The notes under the pieces are model-generated. The model was not told the origin of the DNA. It worked only from the letters and a program-made list of their open reading frames with translations, and did no database searches. The position numbers were made by a program, and so were the translations under genes. Below are positions 9,128 through 17,414 of a stretch of 64,000 nt of DNA, piece by piece (within the stretch, counting starts at the first letter, position 1; each line of letters opens with the position of its first letter). Source of the DNA: Acidobacteriota bacterium (GTDB lineage: Bacteria; Acidobacteriota; Vicinamibacteria; Vicinamibacterales; UBA8438). The DNA is taken from contig VXRJ01000016.1 of assembly GCA_009838525.1 (NCBI GenBank), positions 124,001-188,000 of the forward strand, given 5' to 3'.

Positions 9128-12100
9128 GCCTGTCGCACACGACACTGGAGGCGCTCAATGAACATTGGGCGGTTGCTGCCATTGGGGCCGACGAGCTTGC
9201 GCGCGCCGAGGAACTCGTCCATCAGCGGTTGGCACGGAGAGCGGTCGGCAGGCAGATCAGCTTCTCGTTCGCGGAAAGCGCCGAGGATGAACCGTTCCTG
9301 GAAAGGGTGGCGCTCGCCTTTGAACTTGCGGCCATCGAGGGCCTCGATGAGCTGAGCCGTCCGGCGGGAAAGAACCGGCATCTCCGTAACCAGGCTGTGG
9401 CTGCTTCGTTCCGAGCCTTCGACATTCGTCGCCTTCTGCCCGTGCCTACGGAAAGCCTGGATCGCCTGTTCTTCGTGCTTCAGCTCTCCGCGATCGCCTA
9501 TTGCGGTGATCGCTGGTCGGACCTGCGGCGCTGGTATCGAGAACAGGAGGAGGCGTTGAGGGCACCGAGTGTCGCGGACGCAGAATGGGACCGCAGACTC
9601 CTGTACAGGCTCTTCGATTGCTGGGTCCGGCTCTTCCGCAAGGAGGGTTGGGACGATCTTGATCGGATCCGCGAAATCATCGCCGGCTTGCGCGACGACC
9701 AGCAGACTCACGAAGAAAGTCGTCTGCACAACGGTTCAGAGGTGGCGAACCGAGCGATCGCCCTCCGCCTAGCGGCACTCTACAACTGGGCGAAGGGCAC
9801 TGAGACGCTCGCGAGATACATGCTACAAGGCCAACCGGGCGATCCGTTCGGCACGCTGGACAAGCACTTCGAGGCGGGGATCAAGGCCGCGGCCGCGTCG
9901 AGGGATGCGCAGCACGAGGTCGTCCTGCGATGGCTGCACGCGACGGCACGGATCATGGTGACGAATTCGCTGTGGTGGGCGACCCGAACGGTCAATTCAC
10001 GGACTTCGGACTTCGTGCGGTCTCTCACGCACCGAGAACACCAAGCCATGTTCGAGTTGCTGCCGCCACAACGCGCTGCGTTGCTTGAGCAGGGGCTCCT
10101 CGACCAAGCGAAAACCGCGATCGTGGTCGACATGCCGACCTCGGGCGGAAAGACGCTGCTCGCGCAGTTTCGCATCCTTCAGGCGTTAAACCAGTTCCGG
10201 GGCGACGAAGGATGGGTCGTCTACGTTGCGCCAACGCGGGCACTGTCAGCGCAGATCACCAGGCGTCTGCGCACGGACTTCGAGCCAATCGGCCTACTGG
10301 TCGAGCAGTTGACCGCAGCGGTCGAGGTGGACGCGTTCGAGGAAGAGCTGCTGACCGACAAGGGCCAGCCCTTCGACATCCTAGTCGCGACACCAGAGAA
10401 GCTATCGCTGGTGATCCGGAACAGGAAGGTGGATCGTCCTCTTGCGCTGGTGGTGATGGACGAAGCGCACAACCTGGAATCGGAAGGCCGGGGCCTGCGG
10501 ATCGAACTATTGCTGGCGACGGTCAAGCGCGACTGCCCGCAGGCGAACTTCCTTCTGCTCATGCCGTACGTTGAAGGATCGGAGTCGGTGGCGCGCTGGT
10601 TGGCGCAGGATATCGACGCGGGAAACGCCATCAGTCTTGGTACGGTTCCATGGAAGCCAAACGAGCGGATTATCGGCCTGTACCGGGCCGTGGCCGATGA
10701 CGAAGTACGCGGCGGCTGGCACCTCGACTTTGAGACGCTGACCGCGACGGAAAAGGCCATGCCTCTTCACGGAACCCACCGCGTGGGGAGTGTGAAACCA
10801 ATCGACGTACCGAAGAGCCAAGTGCTTGCCAAGGGGGTGCAAAAGGGGCTGGGGCTCCAGACGGCGGCAATTAGCGCCGTGATGTCGTCACGAGGCACGA
10901 GCGTTGCGGTAGCCAACAGCATTCCCACGGTCTGGAAGATGGCGGCGGAAGCGGCGCGAAGCCTTCCTGAGTTGGATGAAGTGCCATCTGATATCCGGTT
11001 GGTTCAGGACTTTCTGCGCACCGAGATCAGCGCCAACTTCACGCTTGTCGGCCTGCTCGACAAGGGTGTGGGTGTGCATCATGCGGGGCTGTCTGATGAT
11101 GTGCGAGGGCTGATGGAATGGCTCGCGGAAACAGGCAGCCTTCGGATGCTGTGCGCGACGTCGACGATCGCCCAGGGCATCAATTTTCCGGTTTCCTCGG
11201 TCTTCCTGTCCTCGCGCTATGTGCCGCAGGGGAACAGGTCGGTGAAGATCGCCCCGCGGGAGTTCTGGAACCTAGCCGGGCGCGCAGGGCGAATCGGTCA
11301 CGACAGCGTTGGGGTCGTTGGTCTATCCGAGGGGACAGATCGCGATGCGTTGATCGAGTTTGTGAGCCGGAACACCGGCGCACTCGTCTCCCGTCTCGTG
11401 GTGTTGCTGGACGAGCTTGCGGCCCAAGGGAAGTTGGCGCAACTGTCGGACGTGCTGTGGAAGGATCAATGGGAGGACTTTCGCTGCTACATTGCCCATT
11501 TGTGGGCAGAGAAAAAGAACCTGGACGCGGTGCTCGCGGACTCCGAGCAGCTCTTGAGGCAGACCTTCGGATATACCTCAATGCGAAACGACCCGGAGCA
11601 GAGACGGAAGGCCGACGCGCTTCTGGATGCGACGCAGAAGTACGCGCGCGAACTCGCGGCCATGCCAAAGGGTACCGCCGAACTTGCCGACTCGACTGGC
11701 TTTTCACCTGAAGGGGTCCGGGCAGCAATGGGCGAGATGGGCAACCTGGAAAGCGGGTTGACTGCTTCGGACTGGGCGCCGGAGAGCCTGTTTGGCACCG
11801 GTGGCAGGATGGCTGACCTGTTCGGCGTCATGTTGCGGGTGCCGCAACTCAGGCAGGACCTCGTAGAACTCGGTGGTCGGGGATTCGACCGGAGCCGAAT
11901 CTCCGAGATCACAAACGACTGGGTGAACGGAAGGGGACTTGAAGCGATTGCGCAGGACTATTTCCGCCGCGAGAAGGACGACGAAGCGGGCACGGCTGCG
12001 TTGACAGATGCGTGCCGGGCGATCTATCGCACCATCGTCAACAGCGGAACCTGGGGCGTTTCCGCGCTGAGTCGAGTGTCCGGGATCGACTTCGACGCGC

Positions 12101-12429
12101 TTTCCGAAGCCGACAAACGGCGGATCAACGCCCTCCCGGCGATGATCTATCACGGTGTGAGCAGCGAGGAAGCGGTTCTCATGCGGATGAACTCGGCACC
12201 TCGAAGCGCTGCGGAGGCGTTGGGCGGCCTGTACCGGGAAATGACCGGCTCGGACGAGAGCCGGTACTCAGTCGGTGACGCGCGGCGCTTCCTGCAGGGA
12301 CTGGGTACCGAAGGCTGGGACGGGGTACGACCAGAAGGTGCGGCCTTGACCGGCACAGGATACAAACGTGTCTGGGAGATTCTCTCGGGCGAAGCAAGTC
12401 AGTCCGCTTCCCTCAGAGGCGGACCATAG
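9124..12429 (+). CDS. HamB-like superfamily 2 helicase (Ski2/DEAH type)
   Basis: Large ATP-dependent helicase of 1101 residues. After a 300-residue helical N-terminal part come Walker A (MPTSGGKTLLAQ, about residue 337), APTRALSAQ, the DEAH box (VVMDEAHNLESEG, about 446), the HHAGL block, and motif V/VI (AQGINFP and NLAGRAGRIGHD, about 680-725). The HHAGL and GRAGR blocks are characteristic of Ski2/Hel308-like helicases. Translational coupling to the HamA-like nuclease suggests a DNA-sensing helicase that controls the nuclease, as described for Hachiman. A GTG start at 9124 is chosen because of the 4-nt overlap; longer starts would run into the upstream gene. Confidence 0.8.
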   Translation: MSLSHTTLEALNEHWAVAAIGADELARAEELVHQRLARRAVGRQISFSFAESAEDEPFLERVALAFELAAIEGLDELSRPAGKNRHLRNQAVAASFRAFDIRRLLPVPTESLDRLFFVLQLSAIAYCGDRWSDLRRWYREQEEALRAPSVADAEWDRRLLYRLFDCWVRLFRKEGWDDLDRIREIIAGLRDDQQTHEESRLHNGSEVANRAIALRLAALYNWAKGTETLARYMLQGQPGDPFGTLDKHFEAGIKAAAASRDAQHEVVLRWLHATARIMVTNSLWWATRTVNSRTSDFVRSLTHREHQAMFELLPPQRAALLEQGLLDQAKTAIVVDMPTSGGKTLLAQFRILQALNQFRGDEGWVVYVAPTRALSAQITRRLRTDFEPIGLLVEQLTAAVEVDAFEEELLTDKGQPFDILVATPEKLSLVIRNRKVDRPLALVVMDEAHNLESEGRGLRIELLLATVKRDCPQANFLLLMPYVEGSESVARWLAQDIDAGNAISLGTVPWKPNERIIGLYRAVADDEVRGGWHLDFETLTATEKAMPLHGTHRVGSVKPIDVPKSQVLAKGVQKGLGLQTAAISAVMSSRGTSVAVANSIPTVWKMAAEAARSLPELDEVPSDIRLVQDFLRTEISANFTLVGLLDKGVGVHHAGLSDDVRGLMEWLAETGSLRMLCATSTIAQGINFPVSSVFLSSRYVPQGNRSVKIAPREFWNLAGRAGRIGHDSVGVVGLSEGTDRDALIEFVSRNTGALVSRLVVLLDELAAQGKLAQLSDVLWKDQWEDFRCYIAHLWAEKKNLDAVLADSEQLLRQTFGYTSMRNDPEQRRKADALLDATQKYARELAAMPKGTAELADSTGFSPEGVRAAMGEMGNLESGLTASDWAPESLFGTGGRMADLFGVMLRVPQLRQDLVELGGRGFDRSRISEITNDWVNGRGLEAIAQDYFRREKDDEAGTAALTDACRAIYRTIVNSGTWGVSALSRVSGIDFDALSEADKRRINALPAMIYHGVSSEEAVLMRMNSAPRSAAEALGGLYREMTGSDESRYSVGDARRFLQGLGTEGWDGVRPEGAALTGTGYKRVWEILSGEASQSASLRGGP

Positions 12430-12459
12430 AGTTGTTTGGCATGGGACTTCGTTCCAAGA

Positions 12460-12667
12460 CGGGCGCTACGCCCTGCGCCGCTTCTCGGCATCGTCGGCGG
12501 ACGGACTCGCCGCTTAGATCAGGACGTTGATGTCAACGAACCGAATGCCGGTCGTGCAAGGCGTCGCGACTGAGATTGTCGGCCGCCCTGAATCCGCTGC
12601 GGGTCGCGCAGATGTCTTCGAAGATCTCGTCCAACAACCGCCCTCGGCGTTCGCCCTCCGTCTCCGC
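12460..12667 (-). pseudogene. Degenerate VapB 3'-end plus VapC 5'-end relic (copy 1)
   Basis: About 205 nt match 16676-16882 almost end to end (roughly nine bases in ten by eye). That segment holds the 3' end of an antitoxin and the first codons of a PIN toxin. Here the toxin ATG has become ATT and the frame hits a stop right after a degenerate FVDINVLI stretch, so nothing can be made. The rest of the 12430-12796 gap holds no gene that I can see. Confidence 0.65.
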
Positions 12668-12796
12668 TGGACGCGCCCGCGTGCTCCGCATCATGTAACG
12701 TGTCCTCTTAACCTTCTAGCTTGGCTACGTCTGGCAGGCGCCCCAGGAGCCATCAGTCCTGATGGATCACACTTGTCCGTGGTACAGTGGGTCCAA

Positions 12797-12866
12797 TCCA
12801 CACTCGTGGAGGGGGATGGCCCGCGCGGGCCAGCGTGGGGAAAGTCGGCCTTGGCCGGCTTTTTCT
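12797..12866 (+). terminator. Three consecutive hairpins ending in a T-run; likely intrinsic terminator
   Basis: Stem 1 is TCCAC/GTGGA (12797-12810). Stem 2 is the perfect palindrome GGCCCGCGCGGGCC (12818-12831). Stem 3 is AAAGTCGGCC paired with GGCCGGCTTT around TT (12841-12862), followed by T-rich sequence. The third stem with its T-run looks like a rho-independent terminator on the plus strand. It lies 400 nt after the helicase gene, so it may end that transcript or belong to a small RNA. Confidence 0.55.
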
Positions 12867-13423
12867 ATTTCAGGTAAACAAGACGCTCCCATATAACCAC
12901 GGAGATTCTGCCGTCGTAGCGCTGGCGGTTGTACTTCGCTGTCGCAACCGCGATGAGCCGCTCGGGGAATGTGCCGTCAGCGTCTTCTGCGCCTGACTGC
13001 TCGACACGTAGAACGTCCCATTCTTCCAGATGGACCGGAATTCTCCCGTGGGTGGCCTTGTCAATGACGACGCCGAAGACGATGATGGGAGTAGCCTCAA
13101 CCAGTTCGATCAGAGTGTCGTCGAACGCTGTGCGGACATCGTCATCGCGAAGGACGTGCAACGGCCCGCGCCTGTGGAGGAGCCGGTCGGCCTGTCGCCG
13201 GATCTGATGCGATGTGCGGTAGTTGATCCGCAGCGTATGGGATCGTCCGCGTACGTCGACACCGGGACGTCCATCTCCGCATACCGCAGTTTCTGGTAGC
13301 CGGTGACGAACGATTCCACGCGCTTGGAAGGCGTCTCTCCCGCGAATCGAAATGCGGTGCAAGCACGTCGTTGACGAGCGTCTCCTCGGTCTCGCCCTCA
13401 ACGTGCGACAGCAACCGGCTCAC
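12865..13423 (-). pseudogene. Chimeric relic: DUF4276-like 5' end joined to UvrD-like and DUF3800-like fragments
   Basis: The frame starts with GTG at 13423, overlapping the AAA ATPase stop by 4 nt. It begins MSRLLSHVEGETEETLVNDV, the N-terminus of DUF4276 proteins that often follow such ATPases. After about 25 codons the similarity ends. Another frame then carries GRSHTLRINYRTSHQIRRQA, typical of UvrD/Rep helicases, and next FDDTLIELVEATPIIVFGVV, VIDKATHG and TAKYNRQRYDGRI, resembling DUF3800 proteins. Three unrelated families stitched within 560 nt indicate serial deletions or insertions. A continuous 178-codon frame exists but I doubt that it is functional. Confidence 0.5.
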
Positions 13424-14592
13424 GGCACAGGCCCGTTCTCGCGATCTTCACGCATTGGCCGTCCGCCGAACTGGTTCTTTTCCCACAGTTGACCGAGGCT
13501 GTAGTCCTCCAGCCACGTCTTCAGCGCAGCGCCGTCAAGCCGCGTGAACAGTGTCTGCCCTGCCACACGTTCAGCCACCAGGACATCCTCCGGTCGGAAA
13601 TGGTCCAAGAGTAGCGGCGACTGGGTCGCCAGAACGACCTGCGTCTCGACCGACACCTGCTTGATGAGCGCTGCGAGGATCGTAATCGCGGCGGGGTGCA
13701 AGCCGAGTTCGGGCTCGTCCAAGAGGATTACGGACGGCCGCAGGAATACGGGCTGAAGCAGTACCGTCGCCAAAGCGATGAACCGAAGCGAACCGTCGGA
13801 AAGGGACGATGCAGCGAAGTAGGCGTCCGACGCCTGGTGCTTCCATTCGAGACGAATCGTCTCTTCGTTGAGCGCCAACGGTTCCAGACGGAAATCGTCG
13901 AAGAAGGGCGCAACGCGCTGGACGGTTCGCCGGATCAGATCGTAGGAATCGGCGTGCTTGCGGGACAGGTAGTACAGGAAGGCCGCCAAGTTGGCGCCAT
14001 CACGACGCAGAAAGCGATTGTCGTTTACTTCCGCCGTCTTCTTGAGCGGCGACGCTACGCCCGTGTCATGAAAGTGGTAGACGCGCCAGTCGTCTAGATA
14101 CCTTCGAACACGATCGACGAATTCATGGTCTGGACGGTGCCTATAGCGCTGGCTGATCCACGCTTCAGAACCGTATCCCCCCGCCGACCCTACGGTCAGG
14201 GGATGGCCGTCCCGGTACTCGACGCAGTCTTCGTGCACCGGACGCAATCCGTCCGCATCCGTCGCCGTGAGCGTGATCTCGTAGCGGTTGCCTTCGCCTC
14301 CGAACGATACGTGAATCCGCAGCTTCGGTGTGACCTTGGCGCCAAAGTGCAGAATCCTGCCCGCTCCTCCGGACCGGACGACGTATTCCTTGAGTCGCCC
14401 GGCACGGATCTCACCGAGAAAAGAGAGTGCGTCGATGAAGTCCGACTTTCCGGCTCCATTCGGCCCGATCAGGATGTTGATTGGCCTCAGAGGCAAGCGC
14501 TCGATGCACTTTATGCTCCTGAATCCTTCTACCGTGATGCAGTCGAGCACCGGCTTTGATGTTCTGATCGCCTGCGCGGTCTTGCGCGTCAC
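13420..14592 (-). CDS. AAA family ATPase (AAA_21/SMC-like)
   Basis: ABC/SMC-type ATPase of 390 residues with Walker A (LIGPNGAGKSDFI, about residue 44), the ABC signature-like SSLSDGSLRFIAL near 265, and Walker B plus H-loop (LLDEPELGLHP about 295, ATQSPLLLD about 325). Such ATPases are common in defence islands, paired with a DUF4276 partner. Here the partner survives only as a 5' fragment, so the pair is probably broken. The GTG start overlaps the VapC stop by 4 nt, so it is translated with the toxin-antitoxin genes. Confidence 0.85.
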   Translation of the reverse strand: MTRKTAQAIRTSKPVLDCITVEGFRSIKCIERLPLRPINILIGPNGAGKSDFIDALSFLGEIRAGRLKEYVVRSGGAGRILHFGAKVTPKLRIHVSFGGEGNRYEITLTATDADGLRPVHEDCVEYRDGHPLTVGSAGGYGSEAWISQRYRHRPDHEFVDRVRRYLDDWRVYHFHDTGVASPLKKTAEVNDNRFLRRDGANLAAFLYYLSRKHADSYDLIRRTVQRVAPFFDDFRLEPLALNEETIRLEWKHQASDAYFAASSLSDGSLRFIALATVLLQPVFLRPSVILLDEPELGLHPAAITILAALIKQVSVETQVVLATQSPLLLDHFRPEDVLVAERVAGQTLFTRLDGAALKTWLEDYSLGQLWEKNQFGGRPMREDRENGPVP

Positions 14593-14999
14593 GCGTCGAA
14601 GGGATTCAGCACGGGGACGCCGAGACCCTCGACGTCCGGCGCGTTGCGTGTGACCAAGGTCATGTCGTGCACGCGGGCGGTCGCGGCCAGGAGCCCGTCG
14701 ATGACGGGAATCGGGCGAACAGCGCCCAAGCGGCCCCAGACGTCGGCGACACGGCCGTCGATCGGCAGGATGCGGTCGGCGTACGACGTGACGACATCCT
14801 CCAGCCAGCGTTCGAGAATCTTCGCCTGGTGGGAGTCGCGCCGGCGAAGGCGCTCGATACCCTGCCGGACCTCACCGGTCACGACGACGCTGATGAACAG
14901 ATCGGCATCGTTCACGTTTGCGAACCAACTGGCGACATTGGCGTTGCACCGGTCTGCCCTGCGCACCTCCGAGATGACGTTGGTGTCGAGGAGGAACAT
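14589..14999 (-). CDS. vapC: VapC-type PIN-domain ribonuclease toxin
   Basis: PIN-domain toxin of 136 residues expected to cleave tRNA or rRNA. The acidic catalytic set is visible: MFLLDTNVISE (D5), the glutamate in VTGEVRQGIERL, and the aspartate of PVIDGLLAATA, followed by LVTRNAPDVEGLGVPVLNPF. The length is normal for the family. It starts 1 nt inside the stop of its antitoxin (ATGA) and is followed without a gap by the AAA ATPase. Confidence 0.88.
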   Translation of the reverse strand: MFLLDTNVISEVRRADRCNANVASWFANVNDADLFISVVVTGEVRQGIERLRRRDSHQAKILERWLEDVVTSYADRILPIDGRVADVWGRLGAVRPIPVIDGLLAATARVHDMTLVTRNAPDVEGLGVPVLNPFDA

Positions 15000-15280
15000 C
15001 AGAGCTCGATATCACGGCCCGGATCGCGGGACCGATCGAGGTCGAGGTCGACCGGACACGAGGCGAGGAGCTCCTTGAAGCCGCGCGGGCCACGGACTCC
15101 CAGTCGGTCGCGCAGCAGCGCGCGCGTGGTGGCGTGGCGATCCGGGTCGCGCAGCGCCGTGGCTACAGTACGAATGAGCTCAACGTCGTCGTGGCGCACC
15201 TTGACCTCGCACCGCACCCATCCGCCGCGCTTCAACCGGTCCCGATAGCCGCGTACGGCCAGCGTCTGCCTGCTCGCCAC
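14999..15280 (-). CDS. vapB: VapB-like antitoxin
   Basis: Antitoxin of 93 residues encoded upstream of the PIN toxin. The N-terminal YRDRLKRGGWVRCEVKV resembles the strand-helix start of antitoxins that pair with PIN toxins; the C-terminal tail (ASCPVDLDLDRSRD) would fill the toxin active site. The GTG at 15280 is chosen because AGGAGG lies directly upstream. It probably represses its own operon, which then includes vapC and the AAA gene. Confidence 0.7.
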   Translation of the reverse strand: MASRQTLAVRGYRDRLKRGGWVRCEVKVRHDDVELIRTVATALRDPDRHATTRALLRDRLGVRGPRGFKELLASCPVDLDLDRSRDPGRDIEL

Positions 15281-15481
15281 ACTTCCCTCCTTTCCGGTAA
15301 TGATACCGGAAATCGGGCGAGCCCATCCCGCCCGGCTCAACTGCAACCGTCGTGCGCTACGGTAGTACGGGTCGCGACCGGCAGATTCCCGGTGCTCTGT
15401 TGGTTGGCAGGAATCAGCCTCGCTGAGCCGTGTTCGACGCACGGCGGCTCGCGCGACTGGACGCCGAGAGGTGACTGGGAT

Positions 15482-15790
15482 ATGGACGTAACTCTCAACT
15501 TGACTCCGGAACTCGGAGACCGCCTGCAACGCGCAGCTCGAAAGCACGGCGTGTCCACCAACGAGTACACGCGACGGCTCCTTGATCGGCACGTACCGGG
15601 CGACGGTCAGGCTGCGGCTCTTGTGTCCCTGCTTCAATCCTGGATTGACGACGAGGGCGACGCCGGTGAACAACGAGAGACTGGCGAGTACCTCGTGCAC
15701 GCGTTGGACGAAGACCGTCTGTCCGGCCGGCAGTTGTTCCCGACGAAGCACAAGGGTGCCACGATTGTCGAACCGCAAGGGCCTGAGTGA
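15482..15790 (+). CDS. RHH-like antitoxin-type small protein
   Basis: Protein of 102 residues. The N-terminus MDVTLNLTPELGDRLQRAAR followed by HGVSTNEYTRRLL reads as a ribbon-helix-helix DNA-binding fold. The C-terminal half (LLQSWIDDEGDAGEQRETGE, LSGRQLFP) resembles small antitoxins that precede PIN or other toxins. Here the following gene is a GNAT acetyltransferase, overlapping by 4 nt (GTGA). Either the partner toxin was replaced or this is an antitoxin/GNAT pair. Confidence 0.6.
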   Translation: MDVTLNLTPELGDRLQRAARKHGVSTNEYTRRLLDRHVPGDGQAAALVSLLQSWIDDEGDAGEQRETGEYLVHALDEDRLSGRQLFPTKHKGATIVEPQGPE

Positions 15791-16278
15791 CGATCCGCCA
15801 CGCGCGTAACGCTGACCGGGAGGCGCTCGCTGCGATCGTGCTGGCGGCGATCCGCACGGGCTTCCCGACGTTTCTCCCCGCCGACGTCGTGGAACGCTGG
15901 CTTGCGGACGATGCCGTCGGGAAGTACGTGGCATCGCGCTGGGAGTCGTGCCACGTGGCCGAAGAGGCCGGCGATGTGGTTGCCTGCTGCTTCACCGAGG
16001 GCGACCTGCTCGACCTGCTGATGGTGCATCCCGCCCGGCAGGGCCGCGGCATCGGGGGCGCGCTGCTGGCGGACGCCGAGGAGCGCCTCTTCGAGGCGCA
16101 CACGGTCATCCGGCTGGAGAGCTTCGTAGCGAACACCGCCGCTAACCGGTTCTACCAGGCGCGCGGCTGGCGAGTTGCGGCTCGGAAGACGGACCCTGAC
16201 ACCGGCGCCGAGACGGCCCTGTTCACCAAGTCTGTCGCGGCCGCCTCACCGCAGGCCGTGACCCCGCGCTCGGGCTGA
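15787..16278 (+). CDS. GNAT N-acetyltransferase
   Basis: Acetyltransferase of 163 residues with a clear acetyl-CoA loop (HPARQGRGIGGALL, near residue 80) and the C-terminal strand-helix of the fold (LESFVANTAANRFYQARGW). The substrate is unknown. The small acidic FTEGDLLDLLMV stretch and the lack of a TacT-like C-terminus make a free metabolite more likely than aminoacyl-tRNA, but coupling to an RHH-like gene leaves a toxin role open. The GTG start overlaps the upstream stop. Confidence 0.75.
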   Translation: MTIRHARNADREALAAIVLAAIRTGFPTFLPADVVERWLADDAVGKYVASRWESCHVAEEAGDVVACCFTEGDLLDLLMVHPARQGRGIGGALLADAEERLFEAHTVIRLESFVANTAANRFYQARGWRVAARKTDPDTGAETALFTKSVAAASPQAVTPRSG

Positions 16279-16384
16279 CCTCGGGCTTTGGCCCCGCCGC
16301 CACGGCGCGCCGCTCACCGGCGCCGCCGGACAACCACGCCGGATCGAACAAGAATGATCACGAAGCAGCCTCGGCGTTCCCTGG

Positions 16385-16624
16385 TCAAACAGGATTCGCA
16401 TGCTCAACTCTGGAGTCCAGATGCTTGACTACGTGCTCCAGGACCGCCTTGACCTGCCATGCCTCCACCCCGGGAAACCAGTCCAGAAAATCCTCTACGG
16501 TTGCGCCTTCCGCCAAGTTGGCGAACAGGCTTGATACGGGCACCCGGGTGTTCTTGAATACGCAGGCGCCGCTCAGCCTTCCCGGTACGCTCTCCACCGC
16601 AGGACACGTTGCCCAATCCGCCAT
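16385..16624 (-). CDS. DUF433 antitoxin-like protein
   Basis: Small protein of 79 residues from the ATG of MADWATCPAVESVPGRLSGA, with an alternative ATG 7 codons upstream. It shows the DUF433 pattern: G-x-x-V/F-K-x-TRVPV-x-x-LF, a GATVEDFLDWFP block and a C-terminal VLEHVVKHL helix. DUF433 proteins are predicted DNA-binding antitoxins that normally precede a DUF5615 PIN-like toxin. No such toxin is adjacent here, so this copy looks orphaned. Confidence 0.75.
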   Translation of the reverse strand: MADWATCPAVESVPGRLSGACVFKNTRVPVSSLFANLAEGATVEDFLDWFPGVEAWQVKAVLEHVVKHLDSRVEHANPV

Positions 16625-16680
16625 GTCGCTACCTCTCTGCTTCAAGCCTGCAGCGTACCGCCGCCTTCCCGCAGCAGGCT

Positions 16681-16761
16681 CTACACCCTGCGCCGCTGCT
16701 CGGCATCCTCGGCGGACGGACTCGCCACGTAGATCAGGACATTGGTGTCAACGAACCGCAT
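16681..16761 (-). pseudogene. Truncated VapC (first 26 residues of a PIN toxin)
   Basis: The frame MRFVDTNVLIYVASPSAEDA starts inside the last codons of the antitoxin gene, as in intact vapBC pairs, but stops after 26 codons. Only the first catalytic aspartate of the PIN fold remains. The same truncation point is present in the degenerate copy at 12460-12667, so the toxin was probably already cut before the segment was duplicated. Confidence 0.6.
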
Positions 16762-17038
16762 GCCGGTCGTGCAAAGCTTCGCGACTGAGATTGTCGGCCG
16801 CCCTGAATCCGCTACGGGTCGCCCGGATGTCTTCGCAGACCTCGTCCAACAACCGCCCTCGGCGTTCGTCCTCGGTCTCCGCATCCGACCCGCGCGCACC
16901 GCTTCCGTCGGAACCGTCGCGAACGAGACGTTCGAGGAAACTCCGCACGAGTGCTGACACGGAGGTGTCCAGTTCGGCAGCGCGAATGCGGGACTGTCGA
17001 TACGTGTCGTCGTCCACCGACACCGTGATGTTCTTCAT
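16748..17038 (-). CDS. VapB-type RHH antitoxin, partner toxin truncated
   Basis: Antitoxin of 96 residues: the ribbon-helix-helix N-terminus MKNITVSVDDDTYRQSRIRA, then an LDTSVSALVRSFLERL helix. The C-terminal toxin-binding tail (ERRGRLLDEVCEDIR, FRAADNLSREALHDR) recurs in fragments elsewhere in the island. It overlaps the stop of the ParB-like relic upstream (ATGA) and the start of the truncated toxin downstream. It is intact by length and may still bind DNA, but it has no local toxin to neutralise. Confidence 0.7.
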   Translation of the reverse strand: MKNITVSVDDDTYRQSRIRAAELDTSVSALVRSFLERLVRDGSDGSGARGSDAETEDERRGRLLDEVCEDIRATRSGFRAADNLSREALHDRHAVR

Positions 17039-17238
17039 CGCACCAGCGCCGGTCCCCGCAGCAGACGCAGTGCGGCAAGCCGCCGGTCGCCCCGCAGCTC
17101 GTCGAGCTCAGCCGACTGATAGAGCCGCGCGATGATCCATTCGTCGGACGTAACCGTTGCCTCGCCGACCAGCCGCGGGTTTCCCCGGTCCAGCCGCAGC
17201 CGTTCGACCGGAACCCTCGCGGTCGTCTCAAGTTCCAT
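17035..17238 (-). pseudogene. ParB/Srx-like N-terminal domain with an internal deletion
   Basis: The start VPVERLRLDRGNPRL followed by SDEWIIARLYQSAELDEL matches the first half of a ParB-like domain. It then jumps directly to GDRRLAALRLL, which in the full family comes after the SI-x-x-NG block as EGNRRLAALRLL. The middle strands and the catalytic region are missing. The frame still runs into the antitoxin gene with an ATGA overlap. Confidence 0.5.
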
Positions 17239-17414
17239 GGTCACCCCGCTGCGCACCGTCGCGTGACGGTGGCTCCCATCCCGCATCGCCATGTCACAAA
17301 GATAGCCGATGCCGGCCGCCGCTCAGACTCGGAACACCTTCATCACCTCGTCGCCGAGGTGCTTGGTGACCCTGACGGCGACGAACCTTGCGGCGCGCGG
17401 GTAGACCCAGCGGA

